Origin: Kitagawia praeruptora | Taxonomy: Eukaryota > Streptophyta > Magnoliopsida > Apiales > Apiaceae | Direction of reading: 5' to 3' | Assembly: GCA_037693485.1 (NCBI GenBank) | Contig: CM075351.1 | Span: 65,746,001-65,810,000, forward strand | Length of the DNA: 64,000 nucleotides | In this document: positions 23,415 to 35,239 of the stretch, in pieces | Layout of the letters: each line of letters opens with the position of its first letter | Position numbering within the stretch: the first letter of the stretch is position 1 | Translations under genes and position numbers: made by a program | Notes under the pieces: model-generated | What the model was told of the DNA's origin: nothing | The model's input: the letters and a program-made list of their open reading frames with translations, nothing else | The model's database searches: none

Positions 23415-24798
23415 CAAAGCAAGGTTGGTTGCAAAAGGATACTCTCAATAGGAAGGCATTGATTATGATGAGACATTTGCCCCTGTTGCTAGATTGGAAG
23501 CCATCAGAATATTCTTGGCATTTGCTGCTCACTCAAACTTTAAAGTGTATCAAATGGATGTCAAGAGTGCACTTCTGAATGGAGAGTTGGAAGAAGAAGT
23601 TTATGTGCAAAAACCACCTGGCTTTGAGGATCCACACTTCCCGGAATTTGTTTACAGACTGCTTAAGGCAATGTATGGACTTAAGCAGGCTCCAAGGGCA
23701 TGGTATGATACTTTATCACAATTTCTTCTTGAAAATCATTTCACTAGAGGCACCTTGGACAAGACACTGTTTTACAAGAAGCATGGTGATGATATTATCC
23801 TAGTTCATATTTATGTGGATGATATCATTTTTGGCTCTACAAATGAGAAGCTGTGTGAAAAATTCTCTAAACTCCTGCAGAGCAGATATGAGATGAGTAT
23901 GATGGGAGAGTTGACATTCTTTCTAGGGTTGCAAGTCAGTCAAAGGAAGGATGGTATCTTTATCAGTCAGACCAAGTACGTCAAGGATTTATTGAAGAAG
24001 TTTGACTTAGAAGACTGCTCACCTGCAAAGACACCCATGGCCACTGCCACTAAATTGGATGAAGATGCTAAAGGCAAGAAAGTAGATATCTCAGTCTACA
24101 GAGGCATGGTTGGTTCTCTACTCTACCTCACTGCAAGTAGGCCAGACATCATGTTTGCTACATGCTTGTGTGCAAGGTTTCAGTCAAATCCAAAAGAATC
24201 ACATTTGATTGCTATAAAAAGGATCTTTAGATATCTGAAGGGCACTCCAAACTTGGGTTTATGGTATCCTAAGGACACAGGGTTCAGTCTGGTTGGTTAT
24301 TCTGATGCTAATTATGTTGGATGCAGAGTGGATAGGAAAAGCACCTCAGGTAGCTGCCAGTTTCTTGGACAAAGGTTAGTCTCTTGGTATAGCAAGAAAC
24401 AACAATCTGTGTCAACTTCTACACCAAGAGACTAACAATCTGTGTCAACTTCTACAGCTGAGGCTGAATACATAGCTGTTGGAAGTTGTTGTGCTCAAGT
24501 GCTTTGGATTAGAAATCAACTTAGAGATTATGGACTTGTGTTGGAAAGAATTCCAATCATGTGTGACAACACAAGTGCAATCTCTATAGTTGCCAATCTT
24601 GTCAATCATTCTAGGACAAAGCACATTGACATCAGATATCATTTCATAAGGGAACATGCAACTAATGGAACCATTGAGTTGCATTATGTTTCTACAGATA
24701 AACAACTAGCTGATATATTCACTAAGCCATTAGATGAAGCCACCTTCACAAGGTTGGTTAGTGAGATTGGAATGCTGGATTCTACAGATTCTGACTAA
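23415..24798 (+). pseudogene. 3' part of Copia reverse transcriptase plus RNase H
   Basis: The RT domain resumes after the insertion: a TAG at 23449-23451 interrupts it just before the DETFAPVAR-type motif, then a long open frame follows. Diagnostic motifs are QMDVKSALLNGELEEEVY, MYGLKQAPRAWYD and the catalytic YVDDIIFGS (near 23813). RNase H follows with YSDANYVGCRVDRKSTSG and, after a break, TAEAEYIAVGSCC and HIDIRYHFIRE. The break is a TAA at 24433-24435 created by a 33 bp tandem duplication (24401-24433 repeated at 24434). The frame closes at 24796-24798. RT/RNase H is otherwise the best-preserved part of the element. Confidence 0.9.
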
Positions 24799-25660
24799 GT
24801 GAATACAACATCTAGATTGTTGCAGCAGTAAACACTTACTTTATCTAAATTCTCAATATTTTTGGAGTAAGTGTTGGCTGAAATATGATTTATAAATATT
24901 TCAAATTTGTTGCATATGCTGGAAAATCATATTTTCTTGTTAACTTAAAATTTCTATGAAATTTTGAGAGAATCGGTGTTTAATTTGCTAGAATATTCTT
25001 GAATGAATATGACTGGTAAATTTTAAAAGATAGTGAAAATTGAGTTTTTATGAGTAAAAAGAATAGTTCGATAAGTTAGACTTCTCGAATGGTTCATTTC
25101 ATTGTTAGTGGTCGACTTCTCTAACAAGCCTATTCAGGACACTCTTGAGTTCTCGAATAGTGTCTTTTAAAGAACTCGAATAGAGACAGGAGTGAGTTCT
25201 CGAATAAGGTATTTCAGTTCTCTATTGATAGAGTTCTCGAATAGCATGTTTGAGTTCTCGAATCATTTGAAAAGGCTGATTTCTCGCTGAATTTTAACCG
25301 ATTTTGGATTTTTATTCAAAATTCGGAATTACTCATAAAAACACATTTTACCTAATTTAGAATTTATTCTAAGTTAGATAGATGCCAGCTGTGAGTTTTC
25401 AACCTGCTTGAGTTATCGAATAAGCCTTTCTTGACTTATCGAATAGTTGTTTTCTACTTCTCGAATGCTTGACTTGTCGATACAAAACATACATCTAATC
25501 GACAATTCAAGTACTTCATACTTATACAATTTCACATCTATTCGATTCATTTCATTCGATTTCTCAAGCATCTAAACTCCCAAAACCTCTGAAAACCCTA
25601 ACTGCCAAAAGCTAAATTTCTTCTTCAACCTTTACTTTTTCTTCTCTTCTCTCTGTATCA
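24799..25660 (+). promoter_or_regulatory. noncoding spacer with TTCTCGAA cluster before the accessory ORF
   Basis: About 860 bp without a gene separate RNase H from the accessory frame. Between 25075 and 25560 at least six copies of TTCTCGAAT recur, each the complement of the ATTCGAGAA motif of the LTRs, together with related words (GACTTCTC, TTATCGAATA). A CT-rich leader (25615-25655) precedes the ATG at 25661. I infer a possible internal promoter or processing region for the accessory frame. Confidence 0.4.
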
Positions 25661-28600
25661 ATGGCAACAGTGAAGTTCAACACCAATTTTATCGCCCTAA
25701 CCAGTGATGTTGAAGCACCCAATGCGAACTTCAAGTGCTTTGTAAAGTGGATGGCTGAATCATACATCAAGGATGCACTCTCTACCAACCCAACACTGTA
25801 TCTAGACATTCTGGAACAGTTTTGGGGAACTGCTATTGTGGAAGTTGTAGCCCTGGAAAGCGCAATAACTTCATACATAATCTACTGCAAGATTCAGGAC
25901 CAAGAAATCACTATCACCACTACAGACATGAATCAAGCACTGGGCCTACAACAAGAGTCATATGACATACTGGCCACGAATGTAGAGTTAGAAGAATTCT
26001 TTGAGTTCATCAACTACTCAGATGGGATCAATCTTGGAAAATTAAACAGGAAGAATCTGAGAAAGGAGTGGAGCTATGTGTTTTCAACTCTTCTTCATGT
26101 CTTCACTGCCAGGAAATCAAGCTTTGATCAAATCAGTGCACCTGCGTAACAAATTGGATATGCACTGGCCTATGGAAAGAAGATAGATGTTGGTCAAATC
26201 ATCCTACAAGAGCTGTATGGGAGACTTGGTAAGAACACAACCAAGAGAGGTACTGACATTTTCTTCCCTCGCTTTATTCAATCTGTTCTTAATTTTAAAA
26301 ATGCTCAATTGATTGAACTGCCTGGGATAGATAGAAATAGAATAGGCTATCCTAAATCCATGACCAAACTCATTTTTGGTAATTTGGAGACTAGGAATGA
26401 TGTGGATGTAAGACTTAACATAACTCCCCATATGGAGAGTTTGTTTAGGACTTACCCCCACAACATGCCAACATTTGACTCAAAGTCACAGTTAGCACAG
26501 CCCAAGCAAGTAAAACAAAATGCTAACCCAGGGCTTGCTAACCAACCCTCTCAACCAAACACTCTACCAAACACTGAGCCAACTGCATCATCCTCTCAAA
26601 AGGATGATGTTAGTAAAAAGGAGAAGAAGAGAAAACAGGTTGCTTCTACACCTTTAACCATTCTATCTGAAGCAGCATTGGCTGTGGAATTAGGTCGAGG
26701 TGGTGAGGAACCTGAGTCACCCTTACAAAGGCCAAAGAAGAAGAAAACTAAAACCACCTCTTCAGTCACACAAATGGCTGAAGTTGTAAAATCAGGGGCA
26801 CACAGTTCACTAGATGTATCCTCTCAACAAGGTGCATCTATAGAATCAAGCATCCTCCCCAATGCACCTACCTGTACAGAGTCAGCACATCGGAGTGATA
26901 AGTCTGGCACTACACTGAGTGGAGTGCACATCACAATTGAAACTCCCTCTATCTCTCAGGGGGAGTTGCCCAACTCTAATCTACAAGACACTCCTCTTCC
27001 AGAATCTACCACTCAAATTTTTTTGCAGCCTGCAACTCAAGCAATTGAGGAGCAAGGCATTGATTATCAAGAATTCTTTTCTCTTGATGAGCCAATGATT
27101 TCAAGTGACTTAGTGCATGACACTTTGCTCATCACCCAGGATCCACATTTAGATGGTGAGGGAATGCATGCTGGGGCATCTCCTAATGACACCATCATAA
27201 ACACAGAGGTTCCACTAGTTTTTACTAGAGACTCTGTGCCTGTGTCAACTGCTGGTGTAACTCATCCCACTTCTGTGGAGACACCAGTAGTAGAGTCAAT
27301 CCATCCGGTTACAGAAGTTGCATCTGTAATTGAGGAGTCTAGCGTAGCTCTAGCTCTGACTTTCTGTCACAATGGCTGAAGCCTGTTCAATATGACAGTG
27401 CTTCAGGATCAGGGTCTGTTCCACCACAATTGACGGTTGAAGCACTTCAAAGCTTAGTTGTGGATCAGATTCCTAAGTTTGTCAAGATTGCTCAAAACTT
27501 GGTCACCTCCAACATCCCTAATCCAGACTATGAAGCCATTCTGCTATGCCATAGGGATGATGTGGAGATGCAGAAGACAAAGATAGTTGATGATGCTGAG
27601 AGAGATGGCAATATAGATGCCTGGTTGCAAGGAAAATATGATATTACTCTTGATGAAGCACTTCAATATCTAAGGGAGGAATACATCACTTCACTAGGTT
27701 CCAATGCCAAATCTTTGACCCCTGGTGAAGTGTATGAGGCCATGAATGATTCACATAATGGATTCCTCAAGGCTGCCCACTATCTTGGAAAAGGAGTCAA
27801 AACTGAGGTTAGCAGAGTGTGTGATAAGACAGCCACTAAAGTGGAAGAAATCAAGAGGACCTTTGATGCCAAATTCCCTCAGTTGGACAGTGTGTTTAAA
27901 GACCTCAAATATTGTAACACCACCTGCACCAAGATGGATAATGGGCTAGCACTGCTAAAGGATACTGTCACAAGTCTGGGGCATAAATTTCAATCTCTAT
28001 CTGATCAAACCACAGACTCCAATGCCAAGCTGAAAACAATGTTCAAGAATTTATATGGAGACAGGATGGTAACTGAAGTTCCAGTGCATGACACGACTAG
28101 GTTTGAAGTGCAGAGACTTAAAGAATAATCCCTTTCTGGCTTCAAATCTACTAAATTGTTCAGCAAGGTAGATGCACTTGAAAAGGAGGTAGCTATTCTC
28201 ACTAAGTCTAATGCTCATCTTATAGACAAGGTTGCACTTCTCACTGATCAGTTGGACACTCAAGCAACCACTACAGCTGATGTTCTTCTGCATCAGCAAT
28301 CTATGTTGGCTGCCATGATGAAGCATATGGGTCTCCCTCTACCTGAAGAGTCTTCAAACCCAAAGGTCACTTCTAAAGCCTCTGTGCCTGACAACAAGCC
28401 TAAGGGGGAGAAAAGGATAAGGAATTCAAATCCAAAGGGGGAGAAACCTAAGGAGATAGGCATACAGATAAAGGAGGGTGATCACCAAAGGGCTTCAAAA
28501 TCCATACCTAATGTGCCAGGCAAAGGAAAATCCAAAGTTGATTAGCCTCCTACCTCACTGCCAGTTGTCACTCTACCAACTGTGCATGTCATTACTCCCA

Positions 28601-30406
28601 GTGGTGAGAAGCAATGTATCACAACCACAGTGGTTGCAAGGAGCATGCCAGTTGATGAACCTTCATCATCCAAATCTGAAAGTGCCAAGACTGTATAAGC
28701 TGAAGTCATTACTGAGGCCAAGCTACAAGAAGTTACTAATTCAAATGTCTATCATGATACAGCCTTCTTGGAGTTTCTGAAAGCCACAAGGGAACAGGCT
28801 GGTGATACTCAGTTCTATCTAAGAGAGTTGAAGGAGCAGATTGACTACCTCACAGTTATTCCTAGGAAATTCAACAACTTATGGTTCAAGGAGATAATGA
28901 TGGTATCTAAGTCAAAATTATGGCATTTGACTTCCAACACTCTACAAAGCCTAAAGCACTCAAAAGTGGATGTGTTCCTTGGACTGATTGAAAAAGGGAA
29001 TGAAAATAACAAGAGTCTCTTTGATGACTTAAGGAATGATCAACCCTCAAGGCTACCTGAAATATTCACAAATCCTAGAACCATCATCTATCAAGCTGCA
29101 ACCAGAATTGATGATATCAAGCAGCTGATCATTCCTAAGCATCTAGTCCCTCAGAACAAACCTCTCATTATTTCCATGCATCATTGAGAAGCTGAACAAG
29201 AAGAAGGGTGTAAGAACAGCAGAAGAATTGGAAGCTATATCTTATCTCAGATCATACATTGCAACTGGCATTGTACCTGAGTCTGCCAAGTTTAACCCAA
29301 GAAAGGATGGTGATCAAGACAAGGATAAAGATAAAAGTGATGAAAGGAGAAGACATCACAGGAGTAATAAGGGTGATGAAAACAAGAAGAAGAAGAAGAA
29401 GGATGACAAGAAATATGATGATGACCAAGGCAAAGTCTATGAGAGGAAAATTGGAAAATAGCAAGCCTTAGGCATTGCTAGCAGTAACCTCACCACAACA
29501 CAAGACTCTGATTCTAGGGTGAATACTATTAGTAATGACCTACCAAAATCTGATTCAATGGCTTTTGCAACTGTTTTGCCACCTCAAGAAGAGAAGGAGA
29601 TTCAAGTCAAGAAACCATGTGTATGTTTCAGAAAGCAAACTGCTAATGGAATACTACAATGGTCTACAAGCAAGGGTCATAAGTTTCTGCCTAGCAATCA
29701 TATAAGAAGGACTAATTTCAAGCATGATGCAAGAAGGGTGAAGTTATCCAAATCAAAGGCACTGACAATAATTCCAGGATTGAACCTACCACCTCTGGAT
29801 GAAAACTATGATGAAGACCAACTGCAGTTTCTATGGGCTCAAAAAATCTATCATGTTGCCATTGTTGATGATTTTCTTGAAATTAAATATACTGATGGAA
29901 GACAGAAGAAATTCAGACAAGGAACATGCCAGCATTGGGGCAGGCTATATGACATAGAAAGGATAATTGCAATGTTGAATTCTGAAGACAGAGTGGAAAG
30001 GGTATGGAAGCTGGAGTTAATTGGCTTTGTCAAAATGAAGAGAGATCACCAGGCAGAAATGAGAAAGAACAGTGAAGAGCTACTAAAGAAAAGGGAGGTG
30101 GAGATGGCTGCAATGGAAGCTAAGGCTGATGAATTGAGAGCTATGGGTCTGTGCAGAGTCAAGTTTAATCCTTACATCATTGAGTACAAGAAATATGGTA
30201 GAAATGTAAAGATTAGAATGGACTACATCAATTCCTATTCTGAGAAACAGCTGAATGAAGTACTCAAGGACTTGTCAGGCTCCCCTCTAATTGAAGAACT
30301 CACTACAATGGAAGATATTATTCTTGCCATGGAGGAAAATGCAAAGAAGAAAGCCAAAGAAGCTGAAGAGAAGATGAAAAATGAGAATCTGCAAGCCAAA
30401 GCTTAA
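25661..30406 (+). pseudogene. Sirevirus accessory (env-position) ORF, degenerate
   Basis: A very long reading unit of about 1,580 codons starts at ATG 25661 and ends at TAA 30404-30406. The N-terminal part (FKCFVKWMAESYIKDALS, LDILEQFWGTA) resembles the uncharacterised extra frame that follows RNase H in many eudicot Sireviruses. The middle is P, T and S rich, with basic KKEKKRKQ and PKKKKTKT tracts near 26620-26750; a helical domain follows (27430-28130), then coiled-coil and K/D-rich segments (29290-29460) and a conserved-looking C-terminal domain (29519-30406) ending in an EEKMKN coiled coil. It is broken by stops at 26147, 28126, 28543 and 28696 and by frame changes near 27380-27430 and 29187-29228. 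I see no clear transmembrane segment, so calling it env would be unsupported. Confidence 0.7.
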
Positions 30407-30583
30407 GAGATGAATCCAAAAGGATATGGCCAGTAGTTTCTCATAACTTGTAAAAATACTTCTATACACTTTCTTCAATCGATCTACATACCTGTACTTG
30501 TAAAGTTTTATCTTTATGTATGTTAGGCTTGTTATCAGACATGAAATTGTGACTAAGGGTCTTACTCACAATTTGGGGGAGAT
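30407..30583 (+). other. 3' untranslated segment and polypurine tract
   Basis: The segment between accessory frame and 3' LTR carries ATTTGGGGGAGA at 30571-30582, one base before the LTR. This is the polypurine tract, of the form typical in Sireviruses. Confidence 0.85.
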
Positions 30584-31841
30584 TGTTAGTCACAGAGGCA
30601 TGCCTGTTTGCATCTAACAACAAGCCTAATTGTTTGTAATGCTTTGCATTACTTACATGACCTCTTAACTGAGGGAACCTCTAGTTGTAGAGTCTCTACT
30701 TGTTCTGTACTTGTAATAGGCACCAAATCCTAGTTGTGTAACTATACTTATGAAGTCAAGAATAATGCTTGAAAGAAGTTCGAAAGTTCATGCCTCAAGC
30801 AAGAAGATAAAGACTGTCAAATAATCACAGTTGGGATTTGAAGAAAGTGAAGAATTGCCTAAGTACCAATTCGAGAAGTAGTTTTGTCTATTCGAGAAGT
30901 CTGGCATTCGAGAAGTCAGGGATTCGATATCTCAAGACACTATTCGATATCTCTGAATACACTGTTCGATATCTCAAAGATTCGATATGTCTACTACTCT
31001 ATTCGAGAACTCAAGAAGTCAACAAGTCAAAGTGGTATTCGAGTTCTCAAAGAGTCAACAAGTCAAAGTTCCATTCGATATCTCAAGGATTCCATAAGTC
31101 AAGTGTTCTATTCGACAACTCAAGGAATCCTGATGAAAAAGAGCTATTCGAGAAGTGGTTCGATATGTCAATATACCAGTGTTCGAGAACTCAGAGTTAT
31201 CGATCAAGTCAATTCTAGTTCTCGAATCACTTACTTAGTCACTTCTCGAATACATTCTTGGAGACAAAATACTGGAGAAATTGTACAAGTCAGAAACCTG
31301 CAACAAGCCAATGCACTTTATGGATCTCAATCTGTAACGTGCTCTGGAAAGCCTACAAAGAAGCTTGGAGAGATATAGAAGATACAAAGGGCTAAAAAAG
31401 TGGATCTGAACAGGCTTTGCAAAGTCAAATATGTAACCGTTTGGACTCTTACTCAAATAGGATAGACAGACTAGAAAGTAATTTGTTTAGCTACCTTATT
31501 TGTAGTAAGTGGGTTGTATCCATGTTCTATAAGAATACAATCTCACTTCCTTAGTCATTAACTAACAACTTTGGGAGTCAAGTTTTTCATACACTGTAAG
31601 CTATATCTCTCTGAGAAAAACGAAGCTGAGAATACTATCATTTGTATTCACAGATTGTAGCAACCTTTATCTAATAATACATTAGATTAAAGTGATATTG
31701 TGTCTTGTGTTGTTCTTTATCCGCACCTACACCTTTGCACACATAAGCACTTATCTGCTACACAGACTCAACAAAGATAAGTTTAAGAATCCATTCACCC
31801 CCCCCCCCTCTGTATTCTTTTACTGTATTTTATACTCAACA
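30584..31841 (+). repeat. 3' LTR of the Sirevirus
   Basis: The LTR is 1258 bp, TGTTAGTCAC to ACTCAACA, followed by target duplication GTTAG (31842-31846). It repeats the ATTCGA-rich block at 30867-31255, with eight TTCGAGAA or TTCTCGAA sites, and has a run of ten or so C near 31798-31808. Confidence 0.92.
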
Positions 31842-32309
31842 GTTAGTAGGATGTATTTTATCTCGATTAATTGGGTAAGGGTAAAAAAGTAAAATCAACA
31901 GGTACCGTACCAACCGACCAACCAAACTTTTAATGTTTCGTATTTTATATAATAGTTTAGTTAGATAAAATGTAAAAAATATTGTATTTTACCTGAAAAA
32001 TGAAATTATTTAGTTATTAAAAAATAGAAAAGGTAATATGTTTAACTTGAAAAAGGAAATTGATTAGTAAATGAGAAATTTTAGTTAGATAAATTATCAA
32101 AAATATTGTGTTTTTCCTGAAAAAGGAAATTATTTAGTTATCGAAAAATAGAAAAGGTAATATGTTTAATCTGAAAAATGAAATTGATTAGTTAGTAGGA
32201 TAAATTTTATAAAATTAAGTAAGGGTAAACAAGTAAAATTAATAGGTACCGTACCGACCGACCGACCCACCGACTAAATTTTTAAAGTTTCGACTTTTAT
32301 ATAATAATA

Positions 32310-32475
32310 TATATTGACCAAATTTTGATCATATATTACACATATAATATAAATAGACAATATGGTAAAAATTATATCATTAGAAAATATATTTAATATG
32401 CTTTAATATATATTTTGAAATTTTGTAAATTATGAAAAAATGAGTTAGTCAATTTGACCATTTTGAACCCAAAAA
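32310..32475. mobile_element. truncated Stowaway-like fragment
   Basis: The interval contains TTGACCAAATTTTGATCATA ... GGTAAAAATTATATCATTAG ... TTAGTCAATTTGACC, which matches, in inverted order, the interior of the intact Stowaway at 32931-33185. Both terminal CTCCC repeats are missing. Confidence 0.5.
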
Positions 32476-32930
32476 AGTCGGAGAGCATAAGGAAATTTAA
32501 ATAGATAGTACTTTTTAAATGGGATAAACTTTGATTTGTACTCATACATGATTTATAATTTTAACAAAAAAAATATAAAATTCCTTTAAATAAAAACGAT
32601 AATGCAAAAACACAAGAATATTGTCTCATGGTTCTTCACCATCGGGTCACTATCTTGATACTGTTAAGTCTTACTTCAGATTTTTCCAAAACTTGGTCAA
32701 TATTCAATTTGAAAAAGTTAGGCATGATCGGACCAAGTTTAAGACCTTCAATGGGTTCCATATTTTTTTTAAGAAAAATCGGGTCCTATTCGATCGAACA
32801 AAACCTTGAACTTAGTCTGGTCCTTTGTAAAATTTAATGTTTAGTAGTAACTAAAATCATCCTAAAAATGTTTCATCAATGTACAAATGTATAGTATCAA
32901 AGGGATAGGACCACTATAAGATAATTTATA

Positions 32931-33185
32931 CTTCCCTGTCCCAAATCTTTTGTCTTGTTTGACTTTTTGCGGTCAAATTGACCAAACTTTGACCAATATT
33001 TACGTATCATTCTTTTGTAGTTTACAAAATCTGAAAAATACATATTAAAGTAGATTAGATGTACTTTCTAATGATATAATTTTTATCATAATTTTTATAT
33101 AATTTATATATGTACTATATGGTCAAAGTTTGGTCAATTTGACCATTAAAAATCAAACATGACAAAAAATTTGGAACGGAGGGAG
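32931..33185. mobile_element. Stowaway-type MITE
   Basis: A 255 bp element begins CTTCCCTGTCCCAAATC and ends GGAACGGAGGGAG, with TA on each side. Subterminal arms GGTCAAATTGACCAAACTTT and AAAGTTTGGTCAATTTGACC are inverted. It has no coding capacity. Confidence 0.85.
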
Positions 33186-33187
33186 TA

Positions 33188-34842
33188 CACATCAATACTT
33201 TCTATTAGAGCATTTCTACTGTGTGCCTCGTCTTTATTATTTGATGAAAGTTAATTGATCCCCATATTTTGGATTTTACTGTAAAATTTCATATGCACTC
33301 ATTCTCGTCTGATCATCATTTTCTCACTTTTCTTTTTCTATTTGCTATATTTTTATCATTTAAAGAAATAAAAAAAATAGGCATGGAAATGAGAAATGAG
33401 ATATAAATGTTTTTTATATATCCAACTCTACCTAACCAAGATATTTGGTGAAGCAAAATATATCCAACTCTACCTAACCAAGATAATTGGTGAAGCACAC
33501 AATTTCTTATATATTTCTATTCTAAAAACACTAATTTAGTGAAGTACATAAATTAGCTCTCTTGACACTAGCAACCAATAATGAAGCATTATCAATTTAA
33601 CCAAGTCAAGGAATTAAACAAAGAGAGGTTAGGACAAACCCAAGGATGAGAAGCTCAACCTAGGTATTTGCACTTGAATTTTGTGGATTTAGGTACACTA
33701 AATCTTGTGCTACTATAATGAATGAACTAACGAATACGTATTAGAACAAACAATTAGTAATTGAAGATACAAGAAGAGTAAGGTGAAGCAACTTACAAAT
33801 CTTAAAGTAAAATCATAAACAGTACATCACAAGCATTCAAGATAGAGTGAAATAGATCTTACTTAAAATGGAGTGGGTTTAGTACAAGAAATGCTTCCTT
33901 GAGCCAAATATATAGAGTTAGTTACTCATAATCAATGCTAGATTATGAGTAATAAATGTTCTCTCTACTCACTAACCCTAATTTAATGCTCTAGAGATGA
34001 TAAAAATGAAGTGAAGATAAGATATGTTTGCTTGGTTCACTTCTCTTCTATTAATACATCAATTAAACAATGGAGCAAGATAGACAATTAGCTCCAAAAA
34101 ATTCCAGCAAGTGTTGAACGGTCGTACAGCAACCCGTACAAGAGACTGCACCTTTTAAACTCTTTGAACGACCTAGCGAACGGCCGTACAAGACAAATCT
34201 TCAAGATAATGCATTTAAAACCTCCCGGCATCGCGAGCATGCATCTTCTAACTTCCCTCTTGAATAATCTTTGCTTTCCAACCCAAAATAAGCCATCTTT
34301 TGAGCAAATGAGCATGCGGTACTGAAAGATGAAAAACATAATTAATATCAATAAAATTACATTCGGAACTAACAAAAATGCAAGAGAATGAAAGACAAAA
34401 CGTGTATAAAATACACGTTATCGGTCTCATCTTTATTAAATTATTTGAGGAAATTTGTAATCAGTCTCATCTTTAATAAATTATTTGAGGAAATTTGTAA
34501 CATTTTATATGGAAAGCTTCTTGCATCTCAATCCCAAAATGGATATAATTCTAGCAACTAAAATTCGATACCCTCGATGTAGATCCTGGTATGCACTATT
34601 GTTATTTGATCATCTATTTGCTACTTGTCCACCATTTTAAGAAATTAATAAAAAAACAGAGATGAAAATGAAGAATGGAATATAATTTTTTTTTAAATGT
34701 AAATAATATTTGAAAATACTTTGAAGAATTATTGTTTTTAGTAATAATTTTAGGGATGGAAATGCGTTTACGAAGTTTTATTGTGTTTTATCCGGTATAT
34801 AATAAATCGGAGAGTAAAAATGGATTAAGGAATTGTGATTAA
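33188..34842. other. intergenic, small tandem duplications and possible old LTR
   Basis: A 42 bp unit (TATCCAACTCTACCTAACCA...) is duplicated at 33419-33499, and a 40 bp unit (TCGGTCTCATCTTTATTAAA...) at 34421-34500. Sequence at 33330-33420 returns, diverged, at 34610-34700 (CTATTTGCTA, GAAATTAATAAAAAAACAGA). The interval between, 33500-34420, has LTR-like composition and ends in the palindrome ACGTGTATAAAATACACGT (34400-34418). A clean TG...CA border or target duplication was not found, so I leave it unassigned. No gene. Confidence 0.35.
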
Positions 34843-35236
34843 GAGCCTGTTTGGGAACATGAACTTAAAGCAAAAAGGAGCTTTAAGTTGTTCTCGACGT
34901 GTTTGTGTAAACGGCTTAAAGCCCGGCTTTAAGTTAAAAAACTGCTTTAAGTCATAAGTTCCATTTAGGTACTTTTGACTTATGACTTACGACTTATGGA
35001 GTTTTTTTTTTTTTTCTTTTTTCACGATTCTTGTAAAGTTCAAATATTATGAATTTAAAATTTTTTTAAGTCAAATTTCATTTTAAGTCAAAATTATTAA
35101 ATCCTCATTTAACTTTAAGTAAAATTACCAAACACTTTCATTCAACTTAAAGTAAACAACTTCACTTTCTCCTTTAAGTTAAAAACACCTCCATTAAGTC
35201 AAAAGTAACTTATTTTAAGCAATCCCAAACACCCTC
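34843..35236. mobile_element. Tourist/Harbinger-type MITE
   Basis: A 394 bp element with terminal repeats GAGCCTGTTTGGGA and TCCCAAACACCCTC is flanked by TAA on both sides (34840-34842 and 35237-35239), the 3 bp duplication of PIF/Harbinger elements. Interior words CTTTAAGTTAAAAA and CTTAAAGTAAA occur in both orientations. Confidence 0.75.
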
Positions 35237-35239
35237 TAA

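Larger units (their letters stand above)
7649..31841 (+). mobile_element. Sirevirus-type Copia LTR retrotransposon, broken
   Basis: Two LTRs (7649-8942 and 30584-31841) start TGTTAGTCAC and end ACTCAACA and are flanked by the 5 bp target duplication GTTAG (7644-7648 and 31842-31846). Between them are a PBS complementary to initiator tRNA-Met, gag, protease, integrase, reverse transcriptase and RNase H in Copia order, then a 4.7 kb accessory reading frame and a polypurine tract. Removing the nested insertion and its duplicated target leaves about 14.1 kb, long for Copia. The late accessory frame and the GGGGGAGA tract fit the Sirevirus (SIRE/Maximus) lineage. All coding parts except RT/RNase H carry several stops or frameshifts. 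By eye the LTRs differ at about 30 positions plus two indels. Confidence 0.92.
6017..32302 (-). mobile_element. Helitron-like element split by the Sirevirus
   Basis: On the minus strand the left border reads as a Helitron 3' end: a small hairpin (GTGCATCGCAC, 6028-6044 region) followed by GGATGGTAACCTAG and then T, matching the CTRR-T rule with no target duplication. The right side ends near 32302 with AAGTTTCGACTTTTATATAATA, and a similar end is found at 31935-31955 and again at 56520-56545. Between them are diverged modules of 80-100 bp (TTTTAGTTAGAGAAAATAGAAAAGGTAA... type) that continue on both sides of the Sirevirus, at 6080-7643 and 31847-32300. No RepHel gene is present, so it is non-autonomous. 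It could be two tandem Helitrons, since two 5'-like ends exist. Confidence 0.45.

Noticed and set aside
25661..30406. Reading the accessory frame as an envelope gene
   Set aside because: I see no signal peptide, transmembrane segment or fusion-type motif; position alone does not justify the name.
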